Below are positions 50,931 through 60,271 of a stretch of DNA of 64,000 nt, in pieces (positions within the stretch are counted from its first letter, which is position 1; every line of letters starts with the position of its first letter). The stretch comes from Oceanobacillus damuensis. Lineage in GTDB: Bacteria > Bacillota > Bacilli > Bacillales > Amphibacillaceae. The stretch lies in assembly GCF_001618145.1 (NCBI RefSeq), contig NZ_LQNF01000010.1, positions 1 through 64,000 on the forward strand, given 5' to 3'. A model generated the notes under the pieces. That model saw nothing but the letters and a program-made list of their open reading frames with translations, was not told the origin of the DNA and made no database searches. The position numbers and the translations under genes are program-made.

Positions 50931-52748
50931 ATGAAATTGATTAATCGCAAGCATGGAATAGCGCTTCTTGTCTTACTTTTTCTGCTTAGTATGGTGATGG
51001 TTGCCTGTAATAATGAGACTGCAGAACCGGAAGAAGAAACAGAGGACCCAGTGGAGCAGGAGGATCCGGAGGAAGAATCTGAAGAGGAATCGGAAGCTCC
51101 AGATGAGGGCCCGCAAATGGGAGGTACACTGACAGGTGCTATGGACACCGCCCCTGCTGGTGTATTCAACCCAATATTTTATCAGGAGGCATATGAAGCA
51201 AACATTTTGGACTTTACCCATGAAGGTCTAGTGAGCCAAAATGAGAGTCTTGAGTTTGAAGCGAACCTTGCTAAGGAATGGACGATCAATGACGATAATA
51301 CAGAGATTACATTAACACTCGAGGAAGGCGTCACATGGCATGATGGTGAACCATTTACTGCTGATGATGTCGTATATACTTACAAAGCAATTGCATCTCC
51401 AGGCTATATCGAAGCTGGAGGGGTGCGCACAGAATATGCAAACAAACTGGCAGGTTATGAAGCTTTCAACAGTGGAGAAACAGATGAATTTGAAGGTGTT
51501 GTAGCTGAGGATGATCATACAGTTACCTTTAAGTTCACAGAATCAAACGTAACGATCTTAAAGGATGTTTCTTTCCCGATTATTCCGGAACATGTTTTTG
51601 GAGAAGTTGCAATCGAAGATATACCTTCACATCCAGGAACGCTTGATGCGGGTGAAGTCATAGGTACAGGCCCATTTAAGTTTTCAGACATGCTGGAAAG
51701 AGAACAATATGTTCTTACAAAGCACGCAGACTATTGGAAAGGTGAACCATATCTGGATCAGATTGTATGGCGTATCGTTGATCAGTCGGTAATGCTTGGT
51801 CTGCTGGAAAATGGTGAAATAGACTTTATCTCCGATCCTAATGGTGTTCCGGCAGCTGATTTCGACACAGTAGCGGCACTCGATCACATTGAAATTATTG
51901 AGCAGACCGACTTTGGCTATCAGCTGATGGGCTTTAAAGTAAACCATCGAACAGATGCTGATGTCGATAGTGGAACGATCAACCAAGATAATTGGGTGCC
52001 TAACGAAGACATGAGTGAACAGCTGATCCGTCAGGCGATGGCGTATGCAATTGACCGTCAGGCACTTGTGGACAATTTATTGTACGGGCATGGTTCGGTA
52101 ATCAATGCACCAATTGCACAACAGTTCTGGGCATATGATGAGAATGCTGTAACAGCTTATTCCTATGATCCTGATAAAGCGAATGAGCTGCTCGATGAAG
52201 CGGGCTATGTTGATACAAATGATGATGGGTACAGGGAAACACCAGCAGGAGAAGAGTGGGTCGTTAACTTGAACTATCCAACAGGGAATCAGCTTCGTGA
52301 AGCATCTGCGCCGATTCTTGCACAGTTCCTGGAAGCAGTCGGCATTAAAATTGATCTAAGACAACCGAAAGAAATGTCAGCATATGTGGAAGATTTGACA
52401 AATGATAATACAGATTGGGATCTTTACTTGATTGGCTGGAGTTTGGCCAGCGGTGACCCGGATCCATCCGGATTATGGAAATCAGGGGCAGCATACAACT
52501 TCTCCCGCTGGAACAATCCAGATTCCGATCAGTTAATCGAAGAAGCTATGCAGGCGCCGGAAGCTTTTGAACAAAGCTACCGGGAAGAAAAATACAGTGA
52601 ATGGCAATCCGTTTTCTCTGAGGACCTTCCAGCCCTGCTTCTTTATGCACAAAACACAATATACGGCTTTAACGAAAGATTAAATGGCGTTGCTCCAATG
52701 CCATACAGTTTTATTAACGATCCACATTTATGGTGGGTATCTGAGTAA
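50931..52748 (+). CDS. appA: Oligopeptide-binding lipoprotein AppA
   Basis: A 605-residue family-5 solute-binding protein: lipobox MVAC near residue 26, a very acidic linker (about 30-60, mainly Glu, Asp, Pro), then GGTLTGAMDTAPAGVFNPIF, LAKEWTINDDNTEITLTLEE, GVTWHDGEPFTADDVVYTYK, a typical peptide-binding core and YRETPAGEEW near the C-terminal lobe. GAGGGGGA precedes the ATG. The linker and acidity fit a halotolerant host. A hairpin follows before appB. Confidence 0.92.
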   Translation: MKLINRKHGIALLVLLFLLSMVMVACNNETAEPEEETEDPVEQEDPEEESEEESEAPDEGPQMGGTLTGAMDTAPAGVFNPIFYQEAYEANILDFTHEGLVSQNESLEFEANLAKEWTINDDNTEITLTLEEGVTWHDGEPFTADDVVYTYKAIASPGYIEAGGVRTEYANKLAGYEAFNSGETDEFEGVVAEDDHTVTFKFTESNVTILKDVSFPIIPEHVFGEVAIEDIPSHPGTLDAGEVIGTGPFKFSDMLEREQYVLTKHADYWKGEPYLDQIVWRIVDQSVMLGLLENGEIDFISDPNGVPAADFDTVAALDHIEIIEQTDFGYQLMGFKVNHRTDADVDSGTINQDNWVPNEDMSEQLIRQAMAYAIDRQALVDNLLYGHGSVINAPIAQQFWAYDENAVTAYSYDPDKANELLDEAGYVDTNDDGYRETPAGEEWVVNLNYPTGNQLREASAPILAQFLEAVGIKIDLRQPKEMSAYVEDLTNDNTDWDLYLIGWSLASGDPDPSGLWKSGAAYNFSRWNNPDSDQLIEEAMQAPEAFEQSYREEKYSEWQSVFSEDLPALLLYAQNTIYGFNERLNGVAPMPYSFINDPHLWWVSE

Positions 52749-52763
52749 AAAAATTCTTTCCGG

Positions 52764-52799
52764 AAGAGCGTGCGTTGCTGGCGCATGCTCTTTGGTTTT
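52764..52799 (+). terminator. Hairpin between appA and appB
   Basis: AGAGCGTGCG / CGCATGCTCTT with a weak T-rich tail. Like the phnD hairpin it lies just after a binding-protein gene and may set expression levels. Confidence 0.7.
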
Positions 52800-52839
52800 A
52801 ATTAATAAGCGTTGAAAATCAAGTCAAGGTGGGAGAATC

Positions 52840-53808
52840 ATGTATAAATATATCATTCGCCGTATCCTTATTTTCATTCCTATGCTCTTCGCATTGACGA
52901 TCATTGTATTTGGTCTGGCTCAATTGGCACCAGGGGATGCGTTAACTGGCGTTTCGCTCTCAGATCCGAATATAGATCCGGAAGTGTATGAGATGCAACG
53001 AGAAGCGTACGGATTAAACGATCCGATACCTGTTCAGTATTTTCGCTGGATCAGTTCTGTGGCACAGGGTGATTTGGGAAATTCACTCGTGTTTAACGGA
53101 CGTTCTGTATCAGAATTGATTGAATCCAGACTTGCAAACACGATTTACCTGGGACTATTTTCATTGGCGATTACTATTATAGTAGCAATTCCGATCGGTA
53201 TCTATTCTGCCAGACGTCCGTATTCATTGCTTGACTATGGTGCCACCGGTTTTGGCTTTCTAGGGCTTGCGATTCCTAATTTTTTTTTCGGGCTCATTGC
53301 CATTTACGTTCTTTCCATTAAGCTGGGCTGGTTTCCTGCACAGGGAACGCTGACAACACCAGGAGTGACAGGACTCGCGGCTATATTGGACCGCATTCAT
53401 CATATGATTTTACCAGGAATAACGTTAGGTCTTGCAGGAACAGCGACATATATGCGCTATATGCGTTCCGAAGTCCTGGACGTGCTAGGCAGTGATTATA
53501 TCCGTACTGCAAGAGCGAAAGGATTGTCGGAAAGCACCATTCTTTACAAGCATACACTTCGTAATGCATTGATTCCGATCATTACATTAATGGGTTTTGA
53601 GATCGGTGTATTGCTGAGTGGAGCGGTCATTACGGAACAGGTCTTTCAATACCCCGGGCTTGGCACGCTATTCCTAAGCTCTGTCACGAACCGTGATTAT
53701 CCAGTAGTAATGGCAATTGCAATGATACTTGGAATTCTGATTCTTGTAGGTAATTTACTGGCTGATATCTTTTACAGTATTATCGACCCAAGAATCAGAT
53801 ACGATTGA
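52840..53808 (+). CDS. appB: Oligopeptide ABC transporter permease AppB
   Basis: A 322-residue permease: MYKYIIRRILIFIPMLFALTI, GLNDPIPVQYFRWISSVAQG DLG, and the coupling loop YIRTARAKGLSESTILYKHT LRNALIPI (split here for length). About six membrane segments with a long first loop, as in OppB/DppB. 12 bp before appC. Confidence 0.92.
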   Translation: MYKYIIRRILIFIPMLFALTIIVFGLAQLAPGDALTGVSLSDPNIDPEVYEMQREAYGLNDPIPVQYFRWISSVAQGDLGNSLVFNGRSVSELIESRLANTIYLGLFSLAITIIVAIPIGIYSARRPYSLLDYGATGFGFLGLAIPNFFFGLIAIYVLSIKLGWFPAQGTLTTPGVTGLAAILDRIHHMILPGITLGLAGTATYMRYMRSEVLDVLGSDYIRTARAKGLSESTILYKHTLRNALIPIITLMGFEIGVLLSGAVITEQVFQYPGLGTLFLSSVTNRDYPVVMAIAMILGILILVGNLLADIFYSIIDPRIRYD

Positions 53809-53819
53809 GGTGAAAACAT

Positions 53820-54743
53820 ATGCAAGCAAACCCGAAGGAAACAGTACCAGAGCAGCCGGAAAGGAAGCACGGGAAAAATCTGAACAAAAGCTACAGTCCT
53901 TTTCAGCTTGGCGTGTACAGATTTTTGCAAAATAAAATGGCAGTAGTAAGTTTATTTATATTATTCTGCATTATCTTGGTTTGTATCATGGCTCCGGTTT
54001 TTACGGATATTGATCCGGAAGAAACGGACCTTCTGTTGATTGAAAAGGGACCAAGTGATGAGCATCTATTGGGTACAAACGGAACGGGCCAGGATAACTT
54101 CTCCAGATTGTTGTACGGTGGAAGGATTTCCTTGATTGTCGGTTTCAGTGCGATGTTTTTCACCCTGATTATCGGAGTCGTGCTCGGATCGTTGGCCGGT
54201 TATTACGGGGGCAAGATCGATAATGTAATAATGCGGGCAACAGATGTTATGCTGATGCTGCCGTTCCTCGTACTCGTTCTGACGATTATGGCTCTGATCG
54301 ATAAAGTTACCATCGGATTATTTGTTACCATTATTGCTTTAACTTCCTGGCCGAATCTGACACGTATTATCCGGGGAACGTATTTATCGTTGCGTGAGCA
54401 GGAATTTGTACTGAGTGCACGGGCAATCGGAGCGACAGATTTCCGAATTATCTTTAAGCATTTTATCCCAAATGCGATCGGACCGATTGTCGTTAACGCA
54501 ACCTTAATGATGGCTTCCTATATTATCATTGAGTCTGGTCTGAGCTTTATTGGTTTTGGTATTCCCAAGCCAACGCCCACATGGGGGAATATGATCTCAG
54601 AAGCTCAAAACATAAGGATTTTGCGCAATCATCCGGAAGCATGGATTCCTCCAGGATTAGGAATATTGATTACGGTTCTGTCTATTAATTTTATTGGAGA
54701 TGGTTTACGGGATGCTTTTGATCCAAAAAGTAATCAAAGATAG
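53820..54743 (+). CDS. appC: Oligopeptide ABC transporter permease AppC
   Basis: A 307-residue permease of the OppC/DppC type: a charged N-terminal tail, first membrane segment AVVSLFILFCIILVCIMAPV, HLLGTNGTGQDNFSRLLYGG RISL, coupling loop VLSARAIGATDFRIIFKHFI, ESGLSFIGFGIPKPTPTWGN and GDGLRDAFDPK. Forms the channel with AppB. Last gene of the operon. Confidence 0.92.
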   Translation: MQANPKETVPEQPERKHGKNLNKSYSPFQLGVYRFLQNKMAVVSLFILFCIILVCIMAPVFTDIDPEETDLLLIEKGPSDEHLLGTNGTGQDNFSRLLYGGRISLIVGFSAMFFTLIIGVVLGSLAGYYGGKIDNVIMRATDVMLMLPFLVLVLTIMALIDKVTIGLFVTIIALTSWPNLTRIIRGTYLSLREQEFVLSARAIGATDFRIIFKHFIPNAIGPIVVNATLMMASYIIIESGLSFIGFGIPKPTPTWGNMISEAQNIRILRNHPEAWIPPGLGILITVLSINFIGDGLRDAFDPKSNQR

Positions 54744-54754
54744 GAACATTGTTT

Positions 54755-54823
54755 TTAGAAAACTTGGCTGTCACCAGAGCCTTTCGGTGACAGCCTTAGT
54801 TGCACTTATGCAGGTTGGTAAGT
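54755..54823 (+). repeat. Repeat family A, complete copy
   Basis: TTAGAAAACTTGG, 10-bp perfect stem GGCTGTCACC / GGTGACAGCC with loop AGAGCCTTTC, then TTAGTTGCACTTATGCAGGTTGG. It lies just after appC. Confidence 0.88.
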
Positions 54824-54871
54824 TTATGCTTTCCAGCCTGCCAGGGAATGGTTACCTGAATAAAACGAATA

Positions 54872-54926
54872 AAGAAACTACCATGAGTGGGAAGGAAACC
54901 CCTAAGCCCATGGTAGTTTCTTATTT
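54872..54926. terminator. Convergent bidirectional terminator
   Basis: AAGAAACTACCATG / CATGGTAGTTTCTT, 14-bp perfect stem with GTGGG/CCC inside, between appC and the convergent YppG-like gene; A and T runs on both sides. Confidence 0.88.
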
Positions 54927-55110
54927 ATTTATTTATCATCTTTTTTACATAAGGTCGGAGTTCCATATAAATTTTTTCAATCTGATTTACAGTTGCAAAC
55001 ACTTGATCAATATCAATTTTTCCAACCTGCTGTTGAAGCGCATTAAACCTGCCATGCTCTCTCTGGCCATAATCATGATGAAAAGGTCGTCTCGGCCGTT
55101 CCGGAAACAT
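54925..55110 (-). CDS. YppG-like small protein
   Basis: A 61-residue protein, MFPERPRRPFHHDYGQREHG then RFNALQQQVGKIDIDQVFAT and VNQIEKIYMELRPYVKKMIN. The charged N-terminus followed by a short helical domain resembles YppG/YqfQ-type Bacillus spore-associated proteins; assignment is tentative. AAAGGTGGTGAT precedes the ATG at 55110. Confidence 0.68.
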   Translation of the reverse strand: MFPERPRRPFHHDYGQREHGRFNALQQQVGKIDIDQVFATVNQIEKIYMELRPYVKKMINK

Positions 55111-55257
55111 TAGAAGATCACCACCTTTAACCGGTTCTCCATACAAAATATGCAGGAAAGAGCAATGTTGAAGATGGTTATCGCCTAAACAGTCATGGAA
55201 CAAACTTCGTTACGGCGCATAATTTAAGCAGAGAAACAGACTGACGGAGGTGCTCGA

Positions 55258-56031
55258 ATGGGAGTTATTCAAACCGATGAGTGGCTGCTTAAATCCTATG
55301 ATAATCCAATTGAACTATGTAAGAAGCTGGAGGTTTATTTTAATGAGGTTTCAGCTTATGAAATTTATGATCACTTAAGAATGCATGGCATGTACCGCCC
55401 AATAAACCGTGGTAAAGAACAAATAAACCTCATGAAGAAGAGTGAAGTTTGGGCTGTTGTGCAAGAGCAATTATCAGGATTAAAGGAGAGATGGAATGGA
55501 CCAGAAATTCCCGTTTTTATTTTTCCATCCGACACAACAAACCGAAAATTAACAAGAGATTTTAATGGAAAGTCAGGATTGGCATTTAAAGATAAACTTT
55601 TGCTGTTTATTTCAGCTGAAAATGAACGAAAGGAAATAGAAGCATTGCTGACACATGAATATAATCATGCATGCAGGCTGAACCGTTACAAAAAAAATAT
55701 GGAAGACTATTGTTTACTTGATACGATTATTTTGGAAGGAATGGCGGAGTATGCTGTACAGGAACAGATTGGTGAAGAATATGTGGCAGGCTGGACGAAA
55801 TATTATACGGATAACGAGCTGAAGGTATTATGGGAAGAAAGGATTTTTCCGCATCGGAATAAGATGAGAAAACATCCGTTACATGATAAATTACTGTATG
55901 GATTTTCGCTCTATCCCAAAATGCTCGGTTATAGTGTTGGCTATTACTTGATTATGAAATATACAAAGGAAAATAAGTCGAGTGCTGCAGAACTATTCAC
56001 ACTTCCTTCTGAACAATTTATCCGCATGTGA
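55258..56031 (+). CDS. yjaZ: DUF2268 putative zinc protease, YjaZ-like
   Basis: A 257-residue protein. LTHEYNHACRLNRYKKNMED holds the zinc motif H-E-x-x-H and EGMAEYAVQEQIGEE the third ligand glutamate, the gluzincin arrangement of DUF2268. No signal peptide, so a cytoplasmic metalloprotease of unknown target. In B. subtilis yjaZ neighbours appDFABC, and it lies on the other side of the app operon here. GGAGGTG precedes the ATG. Confidence 0.85.
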   Translation: MGVIQTDEWLLKSYDNPIELCKKLEVYFNEVSAYEIYDHLRMHGMYRPINRGKEQINLMKKSEVWAVVQEQLSGLKERWNGPEIPVFIFPSDTTNRKLTRDFNGKSGLAFKDKLLLFISAENERKEIEALLTHEYNHACRLNRYKKNMEDYCLLDTIILEGMAEYAVQEQIGEEYVAGWTKYYTDNELKVLWEERIFPHRNKMRKHPLHDKLLYGFSLYPKMLGYSVGYYLIMKYTKENKSSAAELFTLPSEQFIRM

Positions 56032-56096
56032 CGGGAAGTTAGCCAATAGTTGATTGAATTTTCGCCTTTACTGATTTCCCCATTCAGAATGATGAA

Positions 56097-56143
56097 GCAG
56101 GGAATGAAACAGACAATGGTTTTCCGTCTGTTTCATTCCTGCT
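56097..56143. terminator. Strong bidirectional terminator
   Basis: AGCAGGGAATGAAACAGAC / GTCTGTTTCATTCCTGCT, 18-bp stem, between convergent yjaZ and the LSm-like gene. Confidence 0.85.
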
Positions 56144-56150
56144 TTGATGC

Positions 56151-56411
56151 CTACCAGAAAAATGGAAGTAGTACCAATGTGGCTATCGCTCCTATAGCAA
56201 TGCCTGCTCCAAACCCTGGTCTCCCAAAACCGTAACCATACCCATAACCAAATCCCCATAAATTTGGGTTGCGTCTGAGTGGTTGCAAATATACGTTTCT
56301 ATCATCTACATCGCTGATAATCCCCCTGTGAATTCTACCATCAAGTGTTCTTATTTCAACAGCTCTGCCCCTGTTTCTCCGGCATACTGAATGATAATGT
56401 TCAAACGACAT
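56151..56411 (-). CDS. Small LSm-like protein with Gly/Tyr-rich tail
   Basis: An 86-residue protein. Residues 10-45 (RNRGRAVEIRTLDGRIHRGI, ISDVDDRNVYLQPLRR) read as an SH3-like barrel of the LSm/Hfq type. Then comes a GFGYGYGYGFGRPGFGAG stretch and a C-terminal hydrophobic segment. Similar short proteins occur in Bacillaceae spore coats; the RNA-binding idea is only from the barrel pattern. GGAGGTG precedes ATG 56411. Confidence 0.75.
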   Translation of the reverse strand: MSFEHYHSVCRRNRGRAVEIRTLDGRIHRGIISDVDDRNVYLQPLRRNPNLWGFGYGYGYGFGRPGFGAGIAIGAIATLVLLPFFW

Positions 56412-56715
56412 CTTTTCACCTCCGAATGGCTGTGCTAAGCTACAGGATAGTATATGCGAAACCTTCCTTATCTTAACGGCCTTATGCATCAGGGTATTTG
56501 CGGAAATTCTGGAGGAAAAGTTCGGGTTTGTGCAATAGGAAGCTGAGTGTATTGATTCCCGTGAATTGTTTGTGAACATTTTAAATTTAAACAGGAATTA
56601 GCACATTTTTATCGAAAAGCTTATAATAGGTATGTCAATGGTTTGAAATTTTGCAAGAAACAAACAGCTGACAGCATGCTGTAATTTAATTAGATTAAAA
56701 ACGGAGTGAATACGA

Positions 56716-57531
56716 ATGTCATCATTAAAGAGTTTTTCAGGCTACATAAATAAAAATGCCGAGTCTATTGCCAATGAAATAGTTAGGGATGTTGTTGAAG
56801 GTATGAAACTCGATATTTCGGAGCAGGAAGAAGAGCAGGCTTTTAATATGTATCATAATCTCTTCAAATTTTTAGGGGAATCGCTCATTGGCGAAAAAGA
56901 AGAAGTGATTCCAGTGTCCATGATTGAATGGAGCAAAAAAAATTCTGAAATGCAAATTAGATCAGGTGGTGATCTTATGGAAATCATTGTCCGATATCCA
57001 CCTTCAAGGGAAATTATAATTGACCTAATAACCCGTATTAGTGAGAAATTAGAGCTTTCTGTGAAAGAAACTGCCTATATTATTAAGCGTATCAATAAAA
57101 TGTTGGATATCAGTCTAAATGAAACCATTCTTACCTATAAACGCCTTTCAGATCAGGTAAAAGCTGAAACCCAAAAAGAAATCCTCAAATTATCTGCACC
57201 TCTTGTTCCTATTCAGGACGATATCGTAATCCTTCCATTGGTCGGTTATATTGGGCAGGAAAATGCGGAACATATCATGAAGAATGTAATCCCTAAAATC
57301 TCTGATATGGAAGTTGACCATGTGATCGCTGATTTTTCGGGTACATTGACAATAAATATACATATTGCAGATTTTCTTCACCAAACAGGGAGGGCGCTAA
57401 GCCTGATGGGAATACATGTCGTATTTACTGGTTTGCGTCCGGATATTGTGCAAACCATTGTAAATAGCAGAATAGATTTTTCCAACGTAGAAACCTATGC
57501 TACAGTGAAGCAGGCTGTGGAGAATTTATAG
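56716..57531 (+). CDS. STAS-domain protein, RsbR-like
   Basis: A 271-residue protein: an N-terminal helical sensor half (1-150) and a C-terminal STAS domain (about 165-270: DIVILPLVGYIGQENAEHIM, HVIADFSGTLTINIHIADFL, IHVVFTGLRPDIVQTIVNS). This is the layout of the RsbR stressosome paralogues controlling sigma-B. The phosphorylatable Thr after the conserved aspartate (VDT in RsbR) is replaced here (TINIHIAD). No rsbS/rsbT neighbour. Function therefore uncertain; it may be a sensor without phosphorylation. Confidence 0.78.
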   Translation: MSSLKSFSGYINKNAESIANEIVRDVVEGMKLDISEQEEEQAFNMYHNLFKFLGESLIGEKEEVIPVSMIEWSKKNSEMQIRSGGDLMEIIVRYPPSREIIIDLITRISEKLELSVKETAYIIKRINKMLDISLNETILTYKRLSDQVKAETQKEILKLSAPLVPIQDDIVILPLVGYIGQENAEHIMKNVIPKISDMEVDHVIADFSGTLTINIHIADFLHQTGRALSLMGIHVVFTGLRPDIVQTIVNSRIDFSNVETYATVKQAVENL

Positions 57532-57534
57532 TGT

Positions 57535-57581
57535 GGAGCTGGCGTGGCTGTTTACGTTTATGAATTCATACTGCCAAAACA
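57535..57581 (-). repeat. Repeat family B, inverted diverged copy
   Basis: GGAGCTGGCGTGGCTGTTTA ... CATACTGCCAAAAC is the reverse complement of the family B left end (TTTTGGCAG ... GCCACGTCCAGCTCC) with several changes, directly after the STAS gene. Confidence 0.75.
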
Positions 57582-57780
57582 TATGCTTTCTTATCCTTAA
57601 ATAAAGGAGGCCGTAGAGAAGTTTAATTAGAAAAAAGATCCGAACAAGTTCGAATGCTGAACACCAGGTATATTATCCTTAGCAGTAAGTAGTATTGGTA
57701 TGCTCGTAAAAGTATACGCAAACGAGATTTCTTAAACAGCGAGCAGAAATGGCAACGGTAAGAGCATCTAAGTAATTCTT

Positions 57781-57818
57781 AAAGAACACCCAAAAGCTTA
57801 TGATTTTGGGTGTTCTTT
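57781..57818. terminator. Convergent bidirectional terminator
   Basis: AAAGAACACCCAAAA / TTTTGGGTGTTCTTT, 15-bp perfect stem between the STAS and BCCT genes. Confidence 0.9.
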
Positions 57819-57852
57819 CTGCTTGCATATTGTTTTTCAGTTAAATGGATTT

Positions 57853-59331
57853 TCATGACTTTAGTCTATCTTGCTTTAAGGCTTTATAGAAAGAAAAAAC
57901 CATTAAAACCATTATAAATGAGAAAGGTAATGCAGCAACAATCAGCGCGTTCTGCAATGCTTGGAGTCCACCGGTGTAAAGGAGTACGGCAGCAATTGCC
58001 GATTGAAAGAAACCCCACACAAATTTGACAGATGTCGCCGGTGATAAAGAACCATTCGTTGTCTGCATACCGAGCACAAAAGTTGCCGAATCTGCCGATG
58101 TGATAAAGAAGGTTGTAATCAGGAGTATGGCGATAATTGATAAAACAACTCCAAATGGAAAGGTGTCAAACAATCCGAATAATGCTTGCTCATCCGGAAG
58201 CGCCGCAATATTCAGTCCATTGTTTTGTGCATTTATCCCTGAGATGCCAAATGCAGCGAACCAAAGGAAACTGACGATAGATGGTACGAGAAGCACTCCA
58301 GATAGAAATTCCCGTATCGTTCTGCCTCTTGAGATTCTGGCGATAAAGATTCCAACGAATGGAGACCAGGCTATCCACCAGGCCCAAAAGAAAACTGTCC
58401 AGTCGATCACCCACTGTCTTTCCCCTTGATCATTCGGCGATAAGCGTAAACTTTCTGTTGGAAGGGTTTGTACATAGGAACCAATCGAATCTGTCAACGA
58501 GTTGAGAATGTATTGAGTTGGTCCTAGTATCAAAGTGGCAAGGAATAATAGAGCAGCCAGCGTCATATTGACATTGCTCAAATATTTAATCCCCTTACTG
58601 AGTCCAGAGTATGCTGATATCATAAATAAAATCGTTACAATTATAATAATCAGAAGCTGTATGAGAAAAGAACTTTCAATCGCCAGCAGATAGGTAAACC
58701 CTCCATTAATTTGGGAAGCACCAAAACCAAGTGTTGTTGCTACTCCGACAATCGTTGCAAATACAGCAAGAATATCGACCGTTCTTCCCCAGGGCCCTTT
58801 CATTCTGGGGCCAAAAAGTGGCTCCAGTGTCACACTGATAAGACTTCTTTTTCCATGACGAAACGTAAAATAAGCCAGTATTAATGCGATGATTGCATAG
58901 ATTGCCCATGCATGAATTCCATAGTGAAAAAACGTAACACGTAAGGCATCCTCTAGAGCTTCCGTTGTACCAGGCTCAGCCAAGGGGGGTGTCTTCAAAT
59001 AGTGTGAGACAGGGGAAGCCACACCATAAAAGACAAGTCCGATTCCCACACCGGCACTGAAAAGCATTGCAAACCAGGAAGTATAACTGAATTCAGGTTT
59101 ATCATCCTGACGACCGAGCCTGATTTTCCCATACGGGCTGAATATTAAGTATAAACAAAACACAGTAAAAAGCGTTACAATCAATAAGTAATACCAGCCG
59201 AAATGGACAGAAATATATGTCATCACTGCACTTGATATGCCTTCGAAATTATCCGGACCAACAATACCCCAAATGGATATGGCTAATGTGAGTGTCAGTG
59301 TTATCCAAAAGACGGAAGTTACTTTCTTCAT
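57853..59331 (-). CDS. BCCT-family betaine/choline/carnitine transporter, OpuD-like
   Basis: A 492-residue twelve-helix carrier. The signature block is FFWAWWIAWSPFVGIFIARI SRGRTIREF with the tryptophan box; FSAGVGIGLVFYGVASPVSH contains the G-x-G-x-G substrate/sodium region. It imports glycine betaine or related osmoprotectants with sodium. Fits a halotolerant organism. Monocistronic; terminator shared with the STAS gene. Confidence 0.93.
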   Translation of the reverse strand: MKKVTSVFWITLTLTLAISIWGIVGPDNFEGISSAVMTYISVHFGWYYLLIVTLFTVFCLYLIFSPYGKIRLGRQDDKPEFSYTSWFAMLFSAGVGIGLVFYGVASPVSHYLKTPPLAEPGTTEALEDALRVTFFHYGIHAWAIYAIIALILAYFTFRHGKRSLISVTLEPLFGPRMKGPWGRTVDILAVFATIVGVATTLGFGASQINGGFTYLLAIESSFLIQLLIIIIVTILFMISAYSGLSKGIKYLSNVNMTLAALLFLATLILGPTQYILNSLTDSIGSYVQTLPTESLRLSPNDQGERQWVIDWTVFFWAWWIAWSPFVGIFIARISRGRTIREFLSGVLLVPSIVSFLWFAAFGISGINAQNNGLNIAALPDEQALFGLFDTFPFGVVLSIIAILLITTFFITSADSATFVLGMQTTNGSLSPATSVKFVWGFFQSAIAAVLLYTGGLQALQNALIVAALPFSFIMVLMVFSFYKALKQDRLKS

Positions 59332-59524
59332 TTTATTCTCCCTTCCCGCAGCATATGTAACTATTGCTTATAGTATTTCATAAAAATTATTGTCTATACC
59401 AAAAAGGATAGTGAATCTTACGTAAACACTTCAGTCCAGTTCTGGGAGGAACAGCCCTTTACTTTCCGGAGAAAATAGTGAACAATAGATTTATTAAAGT
59501 GAATGAGGCGGGGAGCTCGTTGAA

Positions 59525-60262
59525 ATGGAAAAACTAAGATTTCTTACTTATGAAGAAATTCAAAATAAATGTGAACGATTAAGTGATGTATACGAAATAG
59601 ATGAGGAAAAATTTTATGGAGTAGTGGAAAAATGGGCAAATGAGGAAACGGCTATTGAATCAAAGCTGCTGGCCAGTTTCGAAGAGTTGCTTCAGGTAGT
59701 GAGTAATGAGATAACGAGCATGGAAGCGGCACTCGAAATGAAACCTACCTGCAGAATGGGATGTGCTTTTTGCTGTTATTTCCCCATTATCGTAAATGAA
59801 ATGGAAGCTAAGCTTATGAAGAAGGCGATTGGACATTTTCCTGAAGAGAGAAGGGGAAAGATTCAATCCCATCTATTGACATATTATCAAAAATATGGGG
59901 AGCAGCTGGACAGGCTGACGGCGCTTGATTTTGAGACTGAAAACAATTTTAAACGAACGTATATTGATCGCCAGATTCCATGTCCAATGTTAAATCCGGA
60001 GACAAATCAGTGTATGGCTTATGAAATTCGTCCGCTTCCATGTCGTACTTATATGAATTATACCGATCCGAAAGTTTGTTTTGAAAATGTGATGCCTAAG
60101 GAGACGGTCAGTTTTGAATTTCTGTATGAACAGTACATGGGAGCACTAAATGAGTTTATGCAATTTTTGAGTGAAGAAGGGGACACGGGTTTTGTAGATT
60201 ATCCGAATGATATTTATGCAACAGATTATTTGGTTAATTGGTTAAGACCGTCTCAGAGATAA
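59525..60262 (+). CDS. YkgJ-family cysteine-cluster protein
   Basis: A 245-residue protein with the zinc/iron-chelating pattern C-x3-C-x2-C-C (CRMGCAFCC) near residue 76 and C-P-M-L-N ... C-M-A-Y-E-I-R-P-L-P-C-R-T near 155-175. YkgJ (UPF0153) proteins are of unknown function, sometimes linked to iron-sulfur or flagellar methylation. ATG follows GGGGAGC. A family A repeat lies just after the stop. Confidence 0.87.
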   Translation: MEKLRFLTYEEIQNKCERLSDVYEIDEEKFYGVVEKWANEETAIESKLLASFEELLQVVSNEITSMEAALEMKPTCRMGCAFCCYFPIIVNEMEAKLMKKAIGHFPEERRGKIQSHLLTYYQKYGEQLDRLTALDFETENNFKRTYIDRQIPCPMLNPETNQCMAYEIRPLPCRTYMNYTDPKVCFENVMPKETVSFEFLYEQYMGALNEFMQFLSEEGDTGFVDYPNDIYATDYLVNWLRPSQR

Positions 60263-60271
60263 ATAGAAATG

